DNA from: CAZIGM01 sp964538675
Lineage (GTDB): Bacteria; Bacillota; Bacilli; Tepidibacillales; Tepidibacillaceae
DNA length: 64,000 bases
Assembly (NCBI GenBank): GCA_964538675.1
Contig: CAZIGM010000001.1
Location: 28,904-92,903 of the forward strand
Direction of reading: 5' to 3'
Positions within the stretch are counted from its first letter, which is position 1; every line of letters begins with the position of its first letter. The notes under the pieces were generated by a model. The model had not been told where the DNA came from, searched no databases, and saw only the letters and a program-made list of their open reading frames with translations. The position numbers were made by a program, and so were the translations under genes. This document shows, piece after piece, positions 38,565 through 47,699 of this stretch.

Positions 38565-39638
38565 TTACTCCGAGTCAGTACTTTTTAATAAATCTGATTG
38601 AACTTGAACTTGTAAAGCTGAGATGATTTCATCTAAGTCTCCATCAATAATATAATCAAGTTTATGTAATGTTAGTCCTATTCTATGATCTGTAACACGA
38701 CTTTGTGGAAAGTTATATGTCCTTATGCGTTCACTTCGATCGCCTGTTCCAACTTTAGATTTTCTCTCAATATCTAGTTTTGCCTGTTCTTCTGCACGTT
38801 GTTTTTCGTATATCCTCGCCCGAAGTACTTTCATTGCCTTTTCTTTATTTTTAATTTGCGATTTTTCATCTTGACAAGATACAACAACTCCAGTAGGGAC
38901 ATGTGTTAAACGTACAGCGGACATTGTTGTATTTACGCTTTGCCCACCTGGTCCACTGGAGGCAAATGTATCAACCCTTATATCTTTCTCATGAATTTCT
39001 ACATCAATTTCCTCAATCTCAGGTAGAATAGCTACCGTTGATGTCGATGTATGAATTCTTCCACCTGATTCAGTTGTGGGTATGCGTTGAACACGATGTG
39101 CTCCACTCTCGTATTTTAGCTTACTATATACCCCTTTACCATAAATCATAAATATTATTTCCTTGAAACCTCCTACTCCTGTACTACTAGCGTCAATAAT
39201 TTCTACTTTCCAACCCTGACGTTCTGCATACCGAGTGTACATTCTGTATAGATCCCCAGCAAAAAGAGCCGCTTCGTCTCCACCCGCAGCACCTCTAATC
39301 TCAACGATTACATTTTTATCATCATTGAGATCTTTAGGAAGCAACAAAACCTTTAATTCTTCTTCTAGCTTTTCCTTTTTATCAGATAATTCATCTACTT
39401 CCATTTTTACCATTTCACGCATTTCTTGATCGAGTTTTTCCGTAAGCATTGATTTTGCATTATTTAATTCATCTATAACGTTTTTGTACTCAACATATTT
39501 TTGAACAGTATCTTCAAGTACTGACTGCTCTTTTGAATATTCTTTTAGTTTTTTTAAATCATTGACGACCTCAGAATCCATTAATAAATCACTTAATTCA
39601 TTATAACGGCTTTCCAATTCTTTTAACCGTTCAAGCAC
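38565..39638 (-). CDS. prfA: Peptide chain release factor 1
   Basis: Recognises UAA and UAG. 357 residues; the catalytic GGQ lies in SSGPGGQSVNTT, and the codon-recognition tripeptide region is RIPTTES-like (RVQRIPTTESGGRIHTS). I chose GTG 39638, seven nt after GGGG, which gives the family start MLERLKELESRY; an in-frame GTG three codons upstream is too close to the ribosome site. The promoter at 39687-39715 drives prfA-prmC. Confidence 0.96.
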   Translation of the reverse strand: MLERLKELESRYNELSDLLMDSEVVNDLKKLKEYSKEQSVLEDTVQKYVEYKNVIDELNNAKSMLTEKLDQEMREMVKMEVDELSDKKEKLEEELKVLLLPKDLNDDKNVIVEIRGAAGGDEAALFAGDLYRMYTRYAERQGWKVEIIDASSTGVGGFKEIIFMIYGKGVYSKLKYESGAHRVQRIPTTESGGRIHTSTSTVAILPEIEEIDVEIHEKDIRVDTFASSGPGGQSVNTTMSAVRLTHVPTGVVVSCQDEKSQIKNKEKAMKVLRARIYEKQRAEEQAKLDIERKSKVGTGDRSERIRTYNFPQSRVTDHRIGLTLHKLDYIIDGDLDEIISALQVQVQSDLLKSTDSE

Positions 39639-39686
39639 TTCACTCACCCCATAATTGGTATTAATTTTTAATTGTATAACATTAGA

Positions 39687-39715
39687 ATTATATACAATAT
39701 ATCTTACGTGGTCAA
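39687..39715 (-). promoter_or_regulatory. Sigma-A promoter of prfA-prmC
   Basis: Minus-strand -35 TTGACC, 17-nt spacer, -10 TATAAT, about 50 nt upstream of the prfA start. Near-consensus. Confidence 0.8.
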
Positions 39716-39777
39716 AAAATATTTATGGGGACCGTAATAATTCTGTGGCGTTGCCTATTTTACTTCTGTTTATACCA

Positions 39778-39821
39778 TTAAAAAAAAAACAGAGATGAAT
39801 CATAATTTTTTATGAATCATC
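39778..39821 (-). terminator. Terminator after the spore lipoprotein gene
   Basis: Stem GATGATTCAT / ATGATTCATC (one mismatch) followed on the minus strand by CTCTG and ten T; 16 nt after the stop. Confidence 0.85.
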
Positions 39822-39836
39822 CCCTAACACTTGGAC

Positions 39837-40370
39837 TTAACGAATATTCCCTCTAAAATTTTTGTCAAACATTCTAAAATCATTATCATAAATATCTGTT
39901 GGTGTACCAGCATTGATTCCGTCACCTATGTCTCTTAAGCGACCAAACAAATCAGCATCAGATGTAATCATTACTCTGTAATTGTTTCTTGCAAGTTTGT
40001 TTAATTTGTTATATACATCTCTTTCCACATTAGACGCTTGATTAGATTGAATTTTGTCATCTAGATCTAAGGCAACGTAGACATTACCACCAGCTATAAC
40101 AACTGTTGCATCATCAACACCATTTACTTTTCCTGCAGTATCAGCCATTTTCTTGGCTTCCTCATTGTTATTCATAGTATTGTTCATGTTGTTATTACTG
40201 TCTCTGTCTGTCATACGATTATCATAGTCATTAGCATAATAAGGTGATACATTATTATCTGACATTTCACCTCTAGATAACGGTAATTCTTCATTATTTG
40301 CAGTACATGCTGTTACTCCAATTATTAAAATGCTTAACAATAATAATAAAGTAATTCTACATTTATTCAC
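39837..40370 (-). CDS. YhcN/YlaJ family sporulation lipoprotein
   Basis: 177 residues: lipoprotein signal peptide with lipobox GVTAC, a low-complexity Asn/Met/Asp-rich linker (about 45-70), and a C-terminal domain (AGKVNGVDDATVVIAGGNVYVALDLDDK...ERDVYNKLNKLARNNYRVMITSDADLFGRLRDI) that fits the YhcN/YlaJ spore lipoprotein family found in forespore membranes. The start is GTG after GGAGGTG. It stands alone between tdk and a terminator; in B. subtilis other genes occupy this spot. Confidence 0.82.
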   Translation of the reverse strand: MNKCRITLLLLLSILIIGVTACTANNEELPLSRGEMSDNNVSPYYANDYDNRMTDRDSNNNMNNTMNNNEEAKKMADTAGKVNGVDDATVVIAGGNVYVALDLDDKIQSNQASNVERDVYNKLNKLARNNYRVMITSDADLFGRLRDIGDGINAGTPTDIYDNDFRMFDKNFRGNIR

Positions 40371-40428
40371 TTTACGTCACCTCCTCAAGTATATACTTCC
40401 CAAGAAGAGGTTAAAAAATTTTGTTTAT

Positions 40429-41013
40429 TTATTCCTTATTAGGTACCTCATGGCAATGTCTGCAACGAGCTTCATAACTTTCTGAAGCACCTACTTTGAT
40501 TATTGAGTCGTTATAATTAGCTGGCTCATTATTAATTAAACGCTGTGTTCTAGAAGCAGGACCACCGCATTTAATACATATTGCCTGTAATTTAGTTGTA
40601 AATTCCGCTTTAGCTAATAATTGTGGAGAAGGACCAAATGGTTCTCCTCTGAAATCTAGATCTAATCCAGCACATATAACTCTAACTCCTCTATCAGCTA
40701 AATCATTACATACATCAACTATACCTTGATCAAAAAATTGAATTTCATCAATCGCTACAACATCAATATCCGAATAAACTTTTTCTAAAATTTCCATTGA
40801 ATTATGTACAGCTTCAGCTTCAGCTTGATTTCCATTATGAGAGACTACTGCAATATCGCTAAATCGATCGTCAATTACTGGTTTAAAGGTTTGTACTTTT
40901 AATTTTGCATATCTCGCTCTTTTAATTCTTCGAATTAATTCTTCACTTTTCCCCGAAAACATACTTCCACATATAAATTCAATCCAACCGTCATGTTTAT
41001 AATACATCATCAT
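40429..41013 (-). CDS. tdk: Thymidine kinase
   Basis: Phosphorylates thymidine to dTMP. 194 residues; P-loop GSMFSGKS at 16-23, Walker B-like VVAIDEIQFF, and four zinc cysteines (CIKCGG and CRHCHE). ATG start eight nt after GAGGAGAG. A terminator and two MITE copies separate it from rpmE. Confidence 0.96.
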   Translation of the reverse strand: MMMYYKHDGWIEFICGSMFSGKSEELIRRIKRARYAKLKVQTFKPVIDDRFSDIAVVSHNGNQAEAEAVHNSMEILEKVYSDIDVVAIDEIQFFDQGIVDVCNDLADRGVRVICAGLDLDFRGEPFGPSPQLLAKAEFTTKLQAICIKCGGPASRTQRLINNEPANYNDSIIKVGASESYEARCRHCHEVPNKE

Positions 41014-41045
41014 TAGGTATTCTCTCCTCTGCTAATTTTCATTAG

Positions 41046-41072
41046 AAAAAGAAAGGCAAGCCTTAGCTTGCC
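41046..41072 (-). terminator. Terminator between rpmE and tdk
   Basis: Hairpin GGCAAG / CTTGCC with a 6-nt loop followed by TTTCTTTTTC on the minus strand. A near copy of the hairpin (41225-41242) lacks the T tract and sits between the two MITE copies. Confidence 0.75.
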
Positions 41073-41074
41073 AC

Positions 41075-41194
41075 AGGCTGTTGAAAATGTCCAATTTCTT
41101 CGTTACTGCTTAAATCTTCGGTACTCACTTACATCTATGTAAGCTCCGTTCCTCGATTTAAGCGTGCCTTGAACTAAAACATTTTCAACAGCCT
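41075..41194. mobile_element. MITE with AGGCTGTTGAAAA ends, short form, copy 2
   Basis: A 120-bp element with terminal inverted repeats AGGCTGTTGAAAATGT. Internal sequence includes TACATCTATGTA and a TTAAATC/GATTTAA pair. It matches copy 3 almost base for base and shares its ends and its CTTAAGCGTGCCTTGAAC-type right arm with the long copy at 33314-33527. Confidence 0.8.
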
Positions 41195-41243
41195 ATAATT
41201 TTGTTGACTTTGTCAACAATCTAAGGCAGCCTTAGCTTGCCAC

Positions 41244-41463
41244 AGGCTGTTGAAAATGTCCAATTTCTTCGTTACTGCTTAANNNNNNNNNNNNNNNNNN
41301 NNNNNNNNNNNNNNNNNNNNNNNNNNNNNNNNNNNNNNNNNNNNNNNNNNNNNNNNNNNNNNNNNNNNNNNNNNNNNNNNNNATCTCTGGTACTCACTTA
41401 CATCTATGTAAGCTCCGTTCCTCGACTTAAGCGTGCCTTGAACTAAAACATTTTCAACAGCCT
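41244..41463. mobile_element. MITE with AGGCTGTTGAAAA ends, copy 3, interrupted by an assembly gap
   Basis: Same ends and arms as copy 2, but split by 100 Ns. Without the Ns the flanks would join into a 120-bp copy nearly identical to copy 2. The element ends 6 nt from the rpmE stop codon. Together with copy 2 and the duplicated hairpins it accounts for the 456-bp gap between rpmE and tdk. Confidence 0.75.
41283..41382. other. Assembly gap (100 Ns)
   Basis: Exactly 100 undetermined bases, the conventional scaffold-gap length. It lies inside a repeated element, the expected place for a short-read assembly break; the true length is unknown and could be near zero. Confidence 0.98.
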
Positions 41464-41469
41464 ATAATT

Positions 41470-41670
41470 TTATAATTTATATTTCTTATTAAATTTGTCT
41501 ACACGACCACCAGCATCAATTAATTTTTGTTTGCCAGTGTAAAATGGATGACATTCTGAACATATCTCTACACGTAGATTCTCTATAACTGAACCAGTTT
41601 CGAAAGTATTTCCACATGCACATTTTACTGTAGTTTTTTTATAATCAGGATGAATTCCTTTTTTCATCAA
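41470..41670 (-). CDS. rpmE: 50S ribosomal protein L31 (zinc-binding type)
   Basis: 66 residues with the four zinc cysteines of the C+ form (CACGNTFETGS and CSECHPFYTGKQ), so it is the zinc-replete paralogue; no C- copy is present in this window. It follows rho, as in B. subtilis. Confidence 0.96.
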   Translation of the reverse strand: MMKKGIHPDYKKTTVKCACGNTFETGSVIENLRVEICSECHPFYTGKQKLIDAGGRVDKFNKKYKL

Positions 41671-41793
41671 CCTTCACCTCTTTCTGCCCTGAATCATTAA
41701 CGAAACAGAGTTCCATTGCAATTACATGACGTATTATAACATGATTTGTTATTTTATTTCAATAAAAGTTATTATTTAATTGATACCTTGACT

Positions 41794-43050
41794 TTATTTA
41801 TTATTAATTATTTTATCTAATTGATTAATAAATTCATCATTTGTTTTTGTTTCTTTTAACCTCTTTATTAAAAAGTCTGCGAAATCATTTTGATCTGACA
41901 TTATTTTTCTTAATGCCCATATTTTTTCTAAATGATTTTTAGGAAGTAATGTCTCTTCACGTCTAGTGCCAGAACGTCTAACATCAATAGCTGGGAATAT
42001 TCTTCGCTCAGCTAATCTTCGATCTAGATGTAATTCCATATTTCCCGTTCCTTTAAATTCTTCATATATAATATCATCCATTCGCGAACCAGTGTCTATT
42101 AAGGCTGTAGCTAATATAGTTAAGCTACCACCTTCTTCAATATTCCTTGCCGCACCAAAAAACCGCTTTGGTCTATGTAGAGCTGCAGGATCTATTCCAC
42201 CCGATAAAGTTCTTCCGCTTGGAGGAATTACCAAATTATAAGCTCTTGCAAGCCTAGTGATACTATCTAATAATATAACAACATCTTTTTTTGCCTCAAC
42301 TAATCGCTGAGCTCGCTCTAAAACTAATTCAGATACTTTCACATGATTCTCAGGCAATTCATCAAATGTAGAACTTATAACTTCAGCATTAACTGATCTT
42401 TGCATATCTGTAACTTCTTCAGGTCGTTCGTCAATCAATAAAATCATTAATTCAATATCTGGGTAGTTAGTACTTATTGAATTAGCAATTTCTTTTAACA
42501 GTAATGTTTTACCCGCTTTAGGTGGAGCAACGATTAATCCTCTTTGTCCTAATCCAACAGGTACAAGTAGATCAATAATTCTTGCTGCAATGTTAGTTGG
42601 AGATGTTTCTAATTTTAATTTTTCTGTTGGAAATATTGGGGTGAGAGCTGGAAAATGTAACCTTTCTGATGCAAGTTCAGGATCTTGTCCATTTACTGCC
42701 TCAACATGTAGCAGCCCAAAATACCTTTCGTTTTCTTTTGGAGGTCGCGCCTTACCTGAAACAAGATCACCCGTTCTTAAATCAAATTTTCTTATCTGTG
42801 AAGCTGAAATATAAATATCCTCATTACTTGGTAAATAATTAATAGGTCTTAAAAATCCATATCCATCGGAAAAAATCTCTAATACTCCTTCTAAAAACAT
42901 AAGACCAGCATTTTCTGTTTGAGCTTTTAATATTGAGAAGATTAATTCCTTCTTTTTCATTTTACTATAATATGGAATTTCAAACTGTTTAGCTAACTGG
43001 TATAACTCAGTTAATTTTTTTGTTTCTAATATAGAAATACTTAAATTCAT
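41794..43050 (-). CDS. rho: Transcription termination factor Rho
   Basis: Hexameric RNA helicase. 418 residues: Rho_N helical domain, RNA-binding OSB fold (VLEIFSDGYGFLR...DIYISASQIRKFDLRTGD), P-loop APPKAGKT at about 175-182, Walker B MILLIDERPEEVTDM, and the Q/R-loop region (SGGIDPAALHRPKRFFGAARN). I chose ATG 43050, five nt after AGGTG; an in-frame TTG twelve codons upstream lacks a site. Confidence 0.96.
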   Translation of the reverse strand: MNLSISILETKKLTELYQLAKQFEIPYYSKMKKKELIFSILKAQTENAGLMFLEGVLEIFSDGYGFLRPINYLPSNEDIYISASQIRKFDLRTGDLVSGKARPPKENERYFGLLHVEAVNGQDPELASERLHFPALTPIFPTEKLKLETSPTNIAARIIDLLVPVGLGQRGLIVAPPKAGKTLLLKEIANSISTNYPDIELMILLIDERPEEVTDMQRSVNAEVISSTFDELPENHVKVSELVLERAQRLVEAKKDVVILLDSITRLARAYNLVIPPSGRTLSGGIDPAALHRPKRFFGAARNIEEGGSLTILATALIDTGSRMDDIIYEEFKGTGNMELHLDRRLAERRIFPAIDVRRSGTRREETLLPKNHLEKIWALRKIMSDQNDFADFLIKRLKETKTNDEFINQLDKIINNK

Positions 43051-43140
43051 ATTTACACCTACTTCATTAAATTCGCAAATCAACAACTACTCATTATATG
43101 TTTTTATAATGCCAAAGCATTGAAACCTTATTTTATTTAG

Positions 43141-43254
43141 ATAAAGCCGAACTTTATTCAGATGGAGTTTTAACTCCACCTGAATTCTAGTGAGACTTAT
43201 CCTAAATTCATTCTCCCCCACTTAAGAAGTGGGAGTATTACCATATCTGGATAA
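43141..43254 (+). repeat. Three-hairpin dispersed repeat, copy B (minimal form)
   Basis: The compact 114-bp version: ATAAAG/CTTTAT hairpin, ATTCAGATGGAGTT paired with AACTCCACCTGAAT over a very short loop, linker CTAGTGAGAC, then TTATCC...GGATAA enclosing CCCCCACTT/AAGTGGG. It overlaps the end of glpX by 33 bp. Confidence 0.88.
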
Positions 43255-44208
43255 ATATAGATCTGGTTTTTTTTCTAAACTATGTGTACCATCAATAACT
43301 CTAATTGTTCCTGTTTTTGCACGCATTACTAATGATTGAGTCGTAGCTGTAGAACCATGATATCTAACACCTTTTAATAGTTCTCCATCTGTAACTCCTG
43401 TTGCAGCAAATATTGCATCTTCACCTTTAACTAAATCATCCATTAGTAATGTTTTATTAATATCAAGACCCATCAATTCACATCTTTTAATTTCCTCGTC
43501 ATTTTGTGGCAAGAGTTTTCCTTGTATTTCTCCTCCTAGACATTTTAACGCCACAGCTGCAAGTACTCCCTCAGGTGCGCCACCTGTACCAAAAAGAATA
43601 TCAACCCCTGTATTTTTAAAGGCAGTATTTATTGCTGCAGCAACATCTCCGTCACTTATTAATTTAATTCTTGCCCCTGCATTTCTTATTTGATTAATAA
43701 GAACAAAATGGCGTTCTCTATTTAGGACAATTGCTGTTACTTCAGAAATATCTTTATTTAACGCTTTTGCAACTATTTTTAAATTGTCTTCTACACTTGC
43801 ATTAATATCTATTTTCCCGGCAGCTTTTCTTCCTACGGCTATCTTTTCCATGTACATATCTGGCGCATGCAATAAATTCCCTCTATCAGCAATTGCAACT
43901 ACTGCTAAAGCATTCCATAATCCATTAGCTACTATATTAGTTCCTTCTATCGGATCAACAGCTACATCAAGCTCATATCCTTCACCTGTCCCTAGTTCTT
44001 CTCCTATATATAGCATTGGTGCCTCGTCCATTTCTCCTTCACCAATTACAACAGTACCACGCATAGGTATTGAATCAAATACTCTTCTCATTGCACTAGT
44101 CCCAGCGTCATCAACTTCATTTTTTAATCCCTTGCCCATCCATTTTGCAGCAGCTAACGCAGCGGCCTCTGTTACACGTACTAATTCTAATGTTAAACTC
44201 CTCTCCAC
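43222..44208 (-). CDS. glpX: Fructose-1,6-bisphosphatase class II (GlpX)
   Basis: Gluconeogenic phosphatase, 328 residues. Metal and substrate motifs GEGEMDEAPML and DPIEGTNIVANG are present, with FGTGGAPEGVLAA later. The start is GTG after GGGGGT. The last eleven or so codons and the stop lie inside repeat copy B, so the native C terminus was probably altered by the insertion; the catalytic core is unaffected. Orthologue of B. subtilis ywjI. Confidence 0.93.
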   Translation of the reverse strand: MERSLTLELVRVTEAAALAAAKWMGKGLKNEVDDAGTSAMRRVFDSIPMRGTVVIGEGEMDEAPMLYIGEELGTGEGYELDVAVDPIEGTNIVANGLWNALAVVAIADRGNLLHAPDMYMEKIAVGRKAAGKIDINASVEDNLKIVAKALNKDISEVTAIVLNRERHFVLINQIRNAGARIKLISDGDVAAAINTAFKNTGVDILFGTGGAPEGVLAAVALKCLGGEIQGKLLPQNDEEIKRCELMGLDINKTLLMDDLVKGEDAIFAATGVTDGELLKGVRYHGSTATTQSLVMRAKTGTIRVIDGTHSLEKKPDLYLSRYGNTPTS

Positions 44209-44257
44209 AAAAATACCCCCTTAAATTTATAATTAACAAAAACAGATTGAGTTTCTA

Positions 44258-45511
44258 TTACTCCATTAATCTCCAAATATTAGCACCTAAAGATACTAAT
44301 TTTTTTTCTAATTTTTCATATCCTCTATCAATATGATAAATGTCTCTAATTTCAGTAATACCATCAGCTATTAATGCTGCTACTACCAAGGCAGCTCCAC
44401 CTCTCAAATCGGTTGCCTTTACTATGGTACCTTGTAGTGCTTTTGGTCCCTCAAAGATTGTACTTCTTCCTTCTACTCTTGCATCTGCTCCCATTCTTAC
44501 TAATTCATCAATATGTTTAAAACGGGAGGAAAAAATAGTTTCAGTTATCATACTTGTTCCATGGGCTTTTGTCATCAGAATACTAAAAGGTTGTTGCAGA
44601 TCAGTAGGAAAACCGGGGTAAGGTAATGTTTTTACATCTACAGCGTTATATGTTGATTGGCCTATAACACGTATAGAATCATCTTTTTCTTCAACAATAA
44701 CGCCTGTTTCTTTTAATTTTGCAGTTAAAGATTCTAAGTGTTTTGGAATTACATTATCTATAATAATATCACCAGTTGTGGCAGCAGCAATAATCATGTA
44801 CGTACCTGCTTCAATTCGATCTGGTATTATCGAATGTCGACATTCTTTTAAATCTTGAGATCCTTGAATCTTAATGACATCTGTTCCAACTCCTGTTATT
44901 TTAACTCCCATTGAATTAAGAAGAGTAGCTACATCTACGATTTCAGGTTCTTTAGCTGCGTTTTCGATTATTGTCAACCCATTGGCTCTAGCTGCAGTCA
45001 GCATAATATTAATTGTTGCACCAACACTAACAGTATCTAAATAAATTTTATTTCCTTCCAAGCTTTTGGCTTTAAGATGTAAATACTCTGGTTCATTGAT
45101 TACTTCTGCACCTAAAGAATTAAATCCTTTAATATGTTGATCAATTGGCCGCAAACCAAGATTACATCCCCCAGGCATACCGATTTTCGCTTCGCCAAAT
45201 TTACCTAGTAATGCTCCCATTAAATAATAAGAAGCTCTTAACTCTCTTATTTTATTATTCATCATAGACTTTAATTCCATTTTACTAGAATCTATCATCA
45301 TAGTCCCATGTTGATATTCTATTATAACGCCCATATCTTGAAGTATCTCAGAAAGTATTTGAACATCTTTGATATCAGGCAAATTATCAATATAAACTTT
45401 AGAATCTGATAATATTGCTGCAGGAATCAATGCTACAGCACTATTCTTCGCACCACTTATCGTTACAGTTCCTGACAGATGTTGTCCACCTTTAATCATT
45501 ATTTTTTCCAA
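44258..45511 (-). CDS. murA: UDP-N-acetylglucosamine 1-carboxyvinyltransferase (MurA, copy 2)
   Basis: Second MurA of the window, 417 residues, equivalent to B. subtilis MurAB (MurZ) by its place between glpX and fsa. GAKN at 20-23 and catalytic C116 in PGGCNLGLRP are kept, so it should be active and fosfomycin-sensitive. TTG start, as in copy 1. Confidence 0.96.
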   Translation of the reverse strand: MEKIMIKGGQHLSGTVTISGAKNSAVALIPAAILSDSKVYIDNLPDIKDVQILSEILQDMGVIIEYQHGTMMIDSSKMELKSMMNNKIRELRASYYLMGALLGKFGEAKIGMPGGCNLGLRPIDQHIKGFNSLGAEVINEPEYLHLKAKSLEGNKIYLDTVSVGATINIMLTAARANGLTIIENAAKEPEIVDVATLLNSMGVKITGVGTDVIKIQGSQDLKECRHSIIPDRIEAGTYMIIAAATTGDIIIDNVIPKHLESLTAKLKETGVIVEEKDDSIRVIGQSTYNAVDVKTLPYPGFPTDLQQPFSILMTKAHGTSMITETIFSSRFKHIDELVRMGADARVEGRSTIFEGPKALQGTIVKATDLRGGAALVVAALIADGITEIRDIYHIDRGYEKLEKKLVSLGANIWRLME

Positions 45512-45546
45512 GGTTATCCCCCATTCTATTCAACAAATATACTATC

Positions 45547-45576
45547 GAAAAAAAAAGCACCTTCATAGAAGTGCTT
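45547..45576 (-). terminator. Terminator between murA copy 2 and fsa
   Basis: Minus-strand hairpin AAGCACTTC / GAAGGTGCTT followed by nine T, six nt after the fsa stop. It ends the fba-fsa transcript. Confidence 0.88.
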
Positions 45577-45581
45577 AGTGA

Positions 45582-46226
45582 TTAAGAACGAGAGTTTTCC
45601 CAATCAGCAATAAATTTTTCTATACCTTTATCAGTTAACGGATGTCGCACCATTTGAATCAAAACATTATATGGAATTGTAGCTATATCTGCACCTGCTT
45701 TTGCCGCTTCTATTACATGCATTGGATGACGTATGCTTGCAGCAATGACCATTGTATCTATATCATGATATTCATATATTTGTTTTATTTCATCAATTAC
45801 GTCGATTCCATTATGTCCAATATCATCTAATCTGCCTACAAAAGGTGATACATAAGTTGCTCCTGCTCTTGCAGCCATCAAAGCTTGACTAGAAGAAAAA
45901 ATTAAGGTTACATTAGTTTTTATGCCTTCTTTACTTAATATAGACACAGCTTTTAAACCTTCTAAAGTCATAGGGATTTTTATTACAATATTTTTGGATA
46001 TTTTCGATAAATCTCTTCCTTCTTTAATCATTTCTGCAGATTCCAACCCAATTACTTCCGCACTAATTGGACCATCTACAATCTCAGTGATTTCTCTAAT
46101 AACTTCTTTTAAGTCTTTACCCTCTTTAGCAATTAATGATGGATTAGTTGTAACGCCAGATAAAATACCTAATTCTCCACCTTTTCTAATTTCATCTACG
46201 TTAGCTGTATCAATAAATAATCTCAC
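45582..46226 (-). CDS. fsa: Transaldolase-like fructose-6-phosphate aldolase
   Basis: A 214-residue protein of the small transaldolase family (MipB/TalC type; B. subtilis ywjH/tal). RLFIDTANVDEI at the N terminus, GVTTNPSLI and the Schiff-base region (VIKIPMTLEGL) are present. Family members act either as transaldolase or as F6P aldolase; sequence alone does not decide. GTG at 46226 gives the usual MRLFIDTAN start; a TTG two codons upstream is an alternative. Confidence 0.88.
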   Translation of the reverse strand: MRLFIDTANVDEIRKGGELGILSGVTTNPSLIAKEGKDLKEVIREITEIVDGPISAEVIGLESAEMIKEGRDLSKISKNIVIKIPMTLEGLKAVSILSKEGIKTNVTLIFSSSQALMAARAGATYVSPFVGRLDDIGHNGIDVIDEIKQIYEYHDIDTMVIAASIRHPMHVIEAAKAGADIATIPYNVLIQMVRHPLTDKGIEKFIADWENSRS

Positions 46227-46240
46227 TAACAAAATCCCTC

Positions 46241-47092
46241 CTATGCTTTACCATTACTTCCGAATAAACGTATTTTTTCTTTTACAGCTCTTTTAATGTC
46301 TTCGCGTGCTGGTCCAAGATATTTTCTTGGATCATATACATTACTATCTTTTGCAAAAATCTCTCTAATTTTGTCAGTCATTACTATCTGATTCTCAGTA
46401 TTAACATTAATCTTACCTATTCCTGAATTAATAGCTTTCTTTATTGTATCATCTGGTATACCTGAACCACCATGTAATACTAAAGGAATATCAATTTCTC
46501 TGCTTACTGCCTCAATTATATCAAAACGAATATTTGGTTCGCCTTTATATACACCATGAGCACTACCCACAGCAATAGCTAAAGCATCCACATCTGTTTC
46601 TTTATAATATTGAATAGCTTCATAAGGATTAGCCAACATAGCATCCTTGTCATCAACTGATAAATCGTCCTCAGTTCCCCCAATAGACCCTAACTCACCT
46701 TCAACAGAAACACCTTTTTCGCGAGCGGCTTTAACAACTTTTTTTGTTAAAAGTACGTTTTCTTCATATGTATAGTGAGAACCATCAAACATCACAGATG
46801 AGAAACCATCTTGTATTAGTTTCATTGCAGTCTCATATGAACCATGATCTAAATGTAATGCTATTGGAATATCGGTTAATTCTGTTGCAGCAGTTACCAT
46901 TGCTAGAGTATATTCTAACCCCATATATTTTAATGCACCTTCACTAACACCTAGAATAACTGGTGATCTTTCCTCAATAGATGCTTCTACAATAGCTTGT
47001 ATAAATTCAAGATTATTAATATTAAAATGTCCTACTGCGTATTTATCCGCCTTTGCTTTTTTCAACATCTCTGTCATTGGAACCAATGGCAT
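46241..47092 (-). CDS. fba: Fructose-1,6-bisphosphate aldolase class II
   Basis: Zinc-dependent glycolytic aldolase, 283 residues. Zinc and catalytic motifs LHLDHGSYE, VGSAHGVYKGEPN and LVLHGGSGIPDD are intact. It lies between spo0F and fsa as in B. subtilis (fbaA). Confidence 0.96.
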   Translation of the reverse strand: MPLVPMTEMLKKAKADKYAVGHFNINNLEFIQAIVEASIEERSPVILGVSEGALKYMGLEYTLAMVTAATELTDIPIALHLDHGSYETAMKLIQDGFSSVMFDGSHYTYEENVLLTKKVVKAAREKGVSVEGELGSIGGTEDDLSVDDKDAMLANPYEAIQYYKETDVDALAIAVGSAHGVYKGEPNIRFDIIEAVSREIDIPLVLHGGSGIPDDTIKKAINSGIGKINVNTENQIVMTDKIREIFAKDSNVYDPRKYLGPAREDIKRAVKEKIRLFGSNGKA

Positions 47093-47192
47093 TTTATTAA
47101 TATCTCCTTTCAGAAATAATTAGTTTAAGATATGCTACTATATATTATAGTTATTTTTAATAATGCAAATACATATTAACTAAAAAATTATA

Positions 47193-47603
47193 TCAAATTT
47201 CTATAGTTTTTTCATCTTTATTATTCTGATTTTCTACTTCGGGATGAAAAATTTCTCTTATAGCAACTTTTAAATCATTAATATTAAATGGCTTAATAAA
47301 ATGTTTTAACACTCCAAATTCAAATGCTTCTTCTAACATTTCTAATTCCCCGTATGCAGTCATCATAATAACTTTCATCTCACTATCGAAACCTCTAATA
47401 TTCCTTAATATTTCTAATCCATCCATACCAGGTATTTTCATGTCTAATATCACTATGTCAGGTTTTTCATTTTGAGCTATTTCAATTGCTGTTTTTCCGT
47501 TTGCAGCTTGAAATACATGATATCCTTCATTCGTGAAAACTTCTGATAATAATAACCTAATACCGTATTTATCATCAACTATTAATATCTTTTTGGTTTT
47601 CAT
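47193..47603 (-). CDS. spo0F: Sporulation phosphorelay response regulator Spo0F
   Basis: Single receiver domain, 136 residues: acidic pair D10-D11, phosphoacceptor D54 (VILDMKIPGMDG), T84-type switch (MMTAYGELEM) and lysine in FIKPF. It lacks an output domain and has an acidic C-terminal tail of about 14 residues beyond the B. subtilis length. It relays phosphate from sporulation kinases to Spo0B and Spo0A. AAGGAGG ribosome site; a sigma-H promoter precedes it. Confidence 0.94.
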   Translation of the reverse strand: MKTKKILIVDDKYGIRLLLSEVFTNEGYHVFQAANGKTAIEIAQNEKPDIVILDMKIPGMDGLEILRNIRGFDSEMKVIMMTAYGELEMLEEAFEFGVLKHFIKPFNINDLKVAIREIFHPEVENQNNKDEKTIEI

Positions 47604-47669
47604 TATTTCCTCCTTATATATTTAATACTTAGGCTCGTCTTGAAATCCCTAAATTAATATATAAGTGTT

Positions 47670-47699
47670 CCATTCGGCATGAATTATACTATTTCCTTC
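47670..47699 (-). promoter_or_regulatory. Sigma-H promoter of spo0F
   Basis: Minus-strand -35 GAAGGAAAT (perfect RNAGGAWWW), 12-nt spacer, -10 GCCGAATGG (RNNGAAT core). It sits at the end of pyrG, 67 nt before the spo0F ATG. spo0F is a sigma-H gene in B. subtilis. Confidence 0.75.
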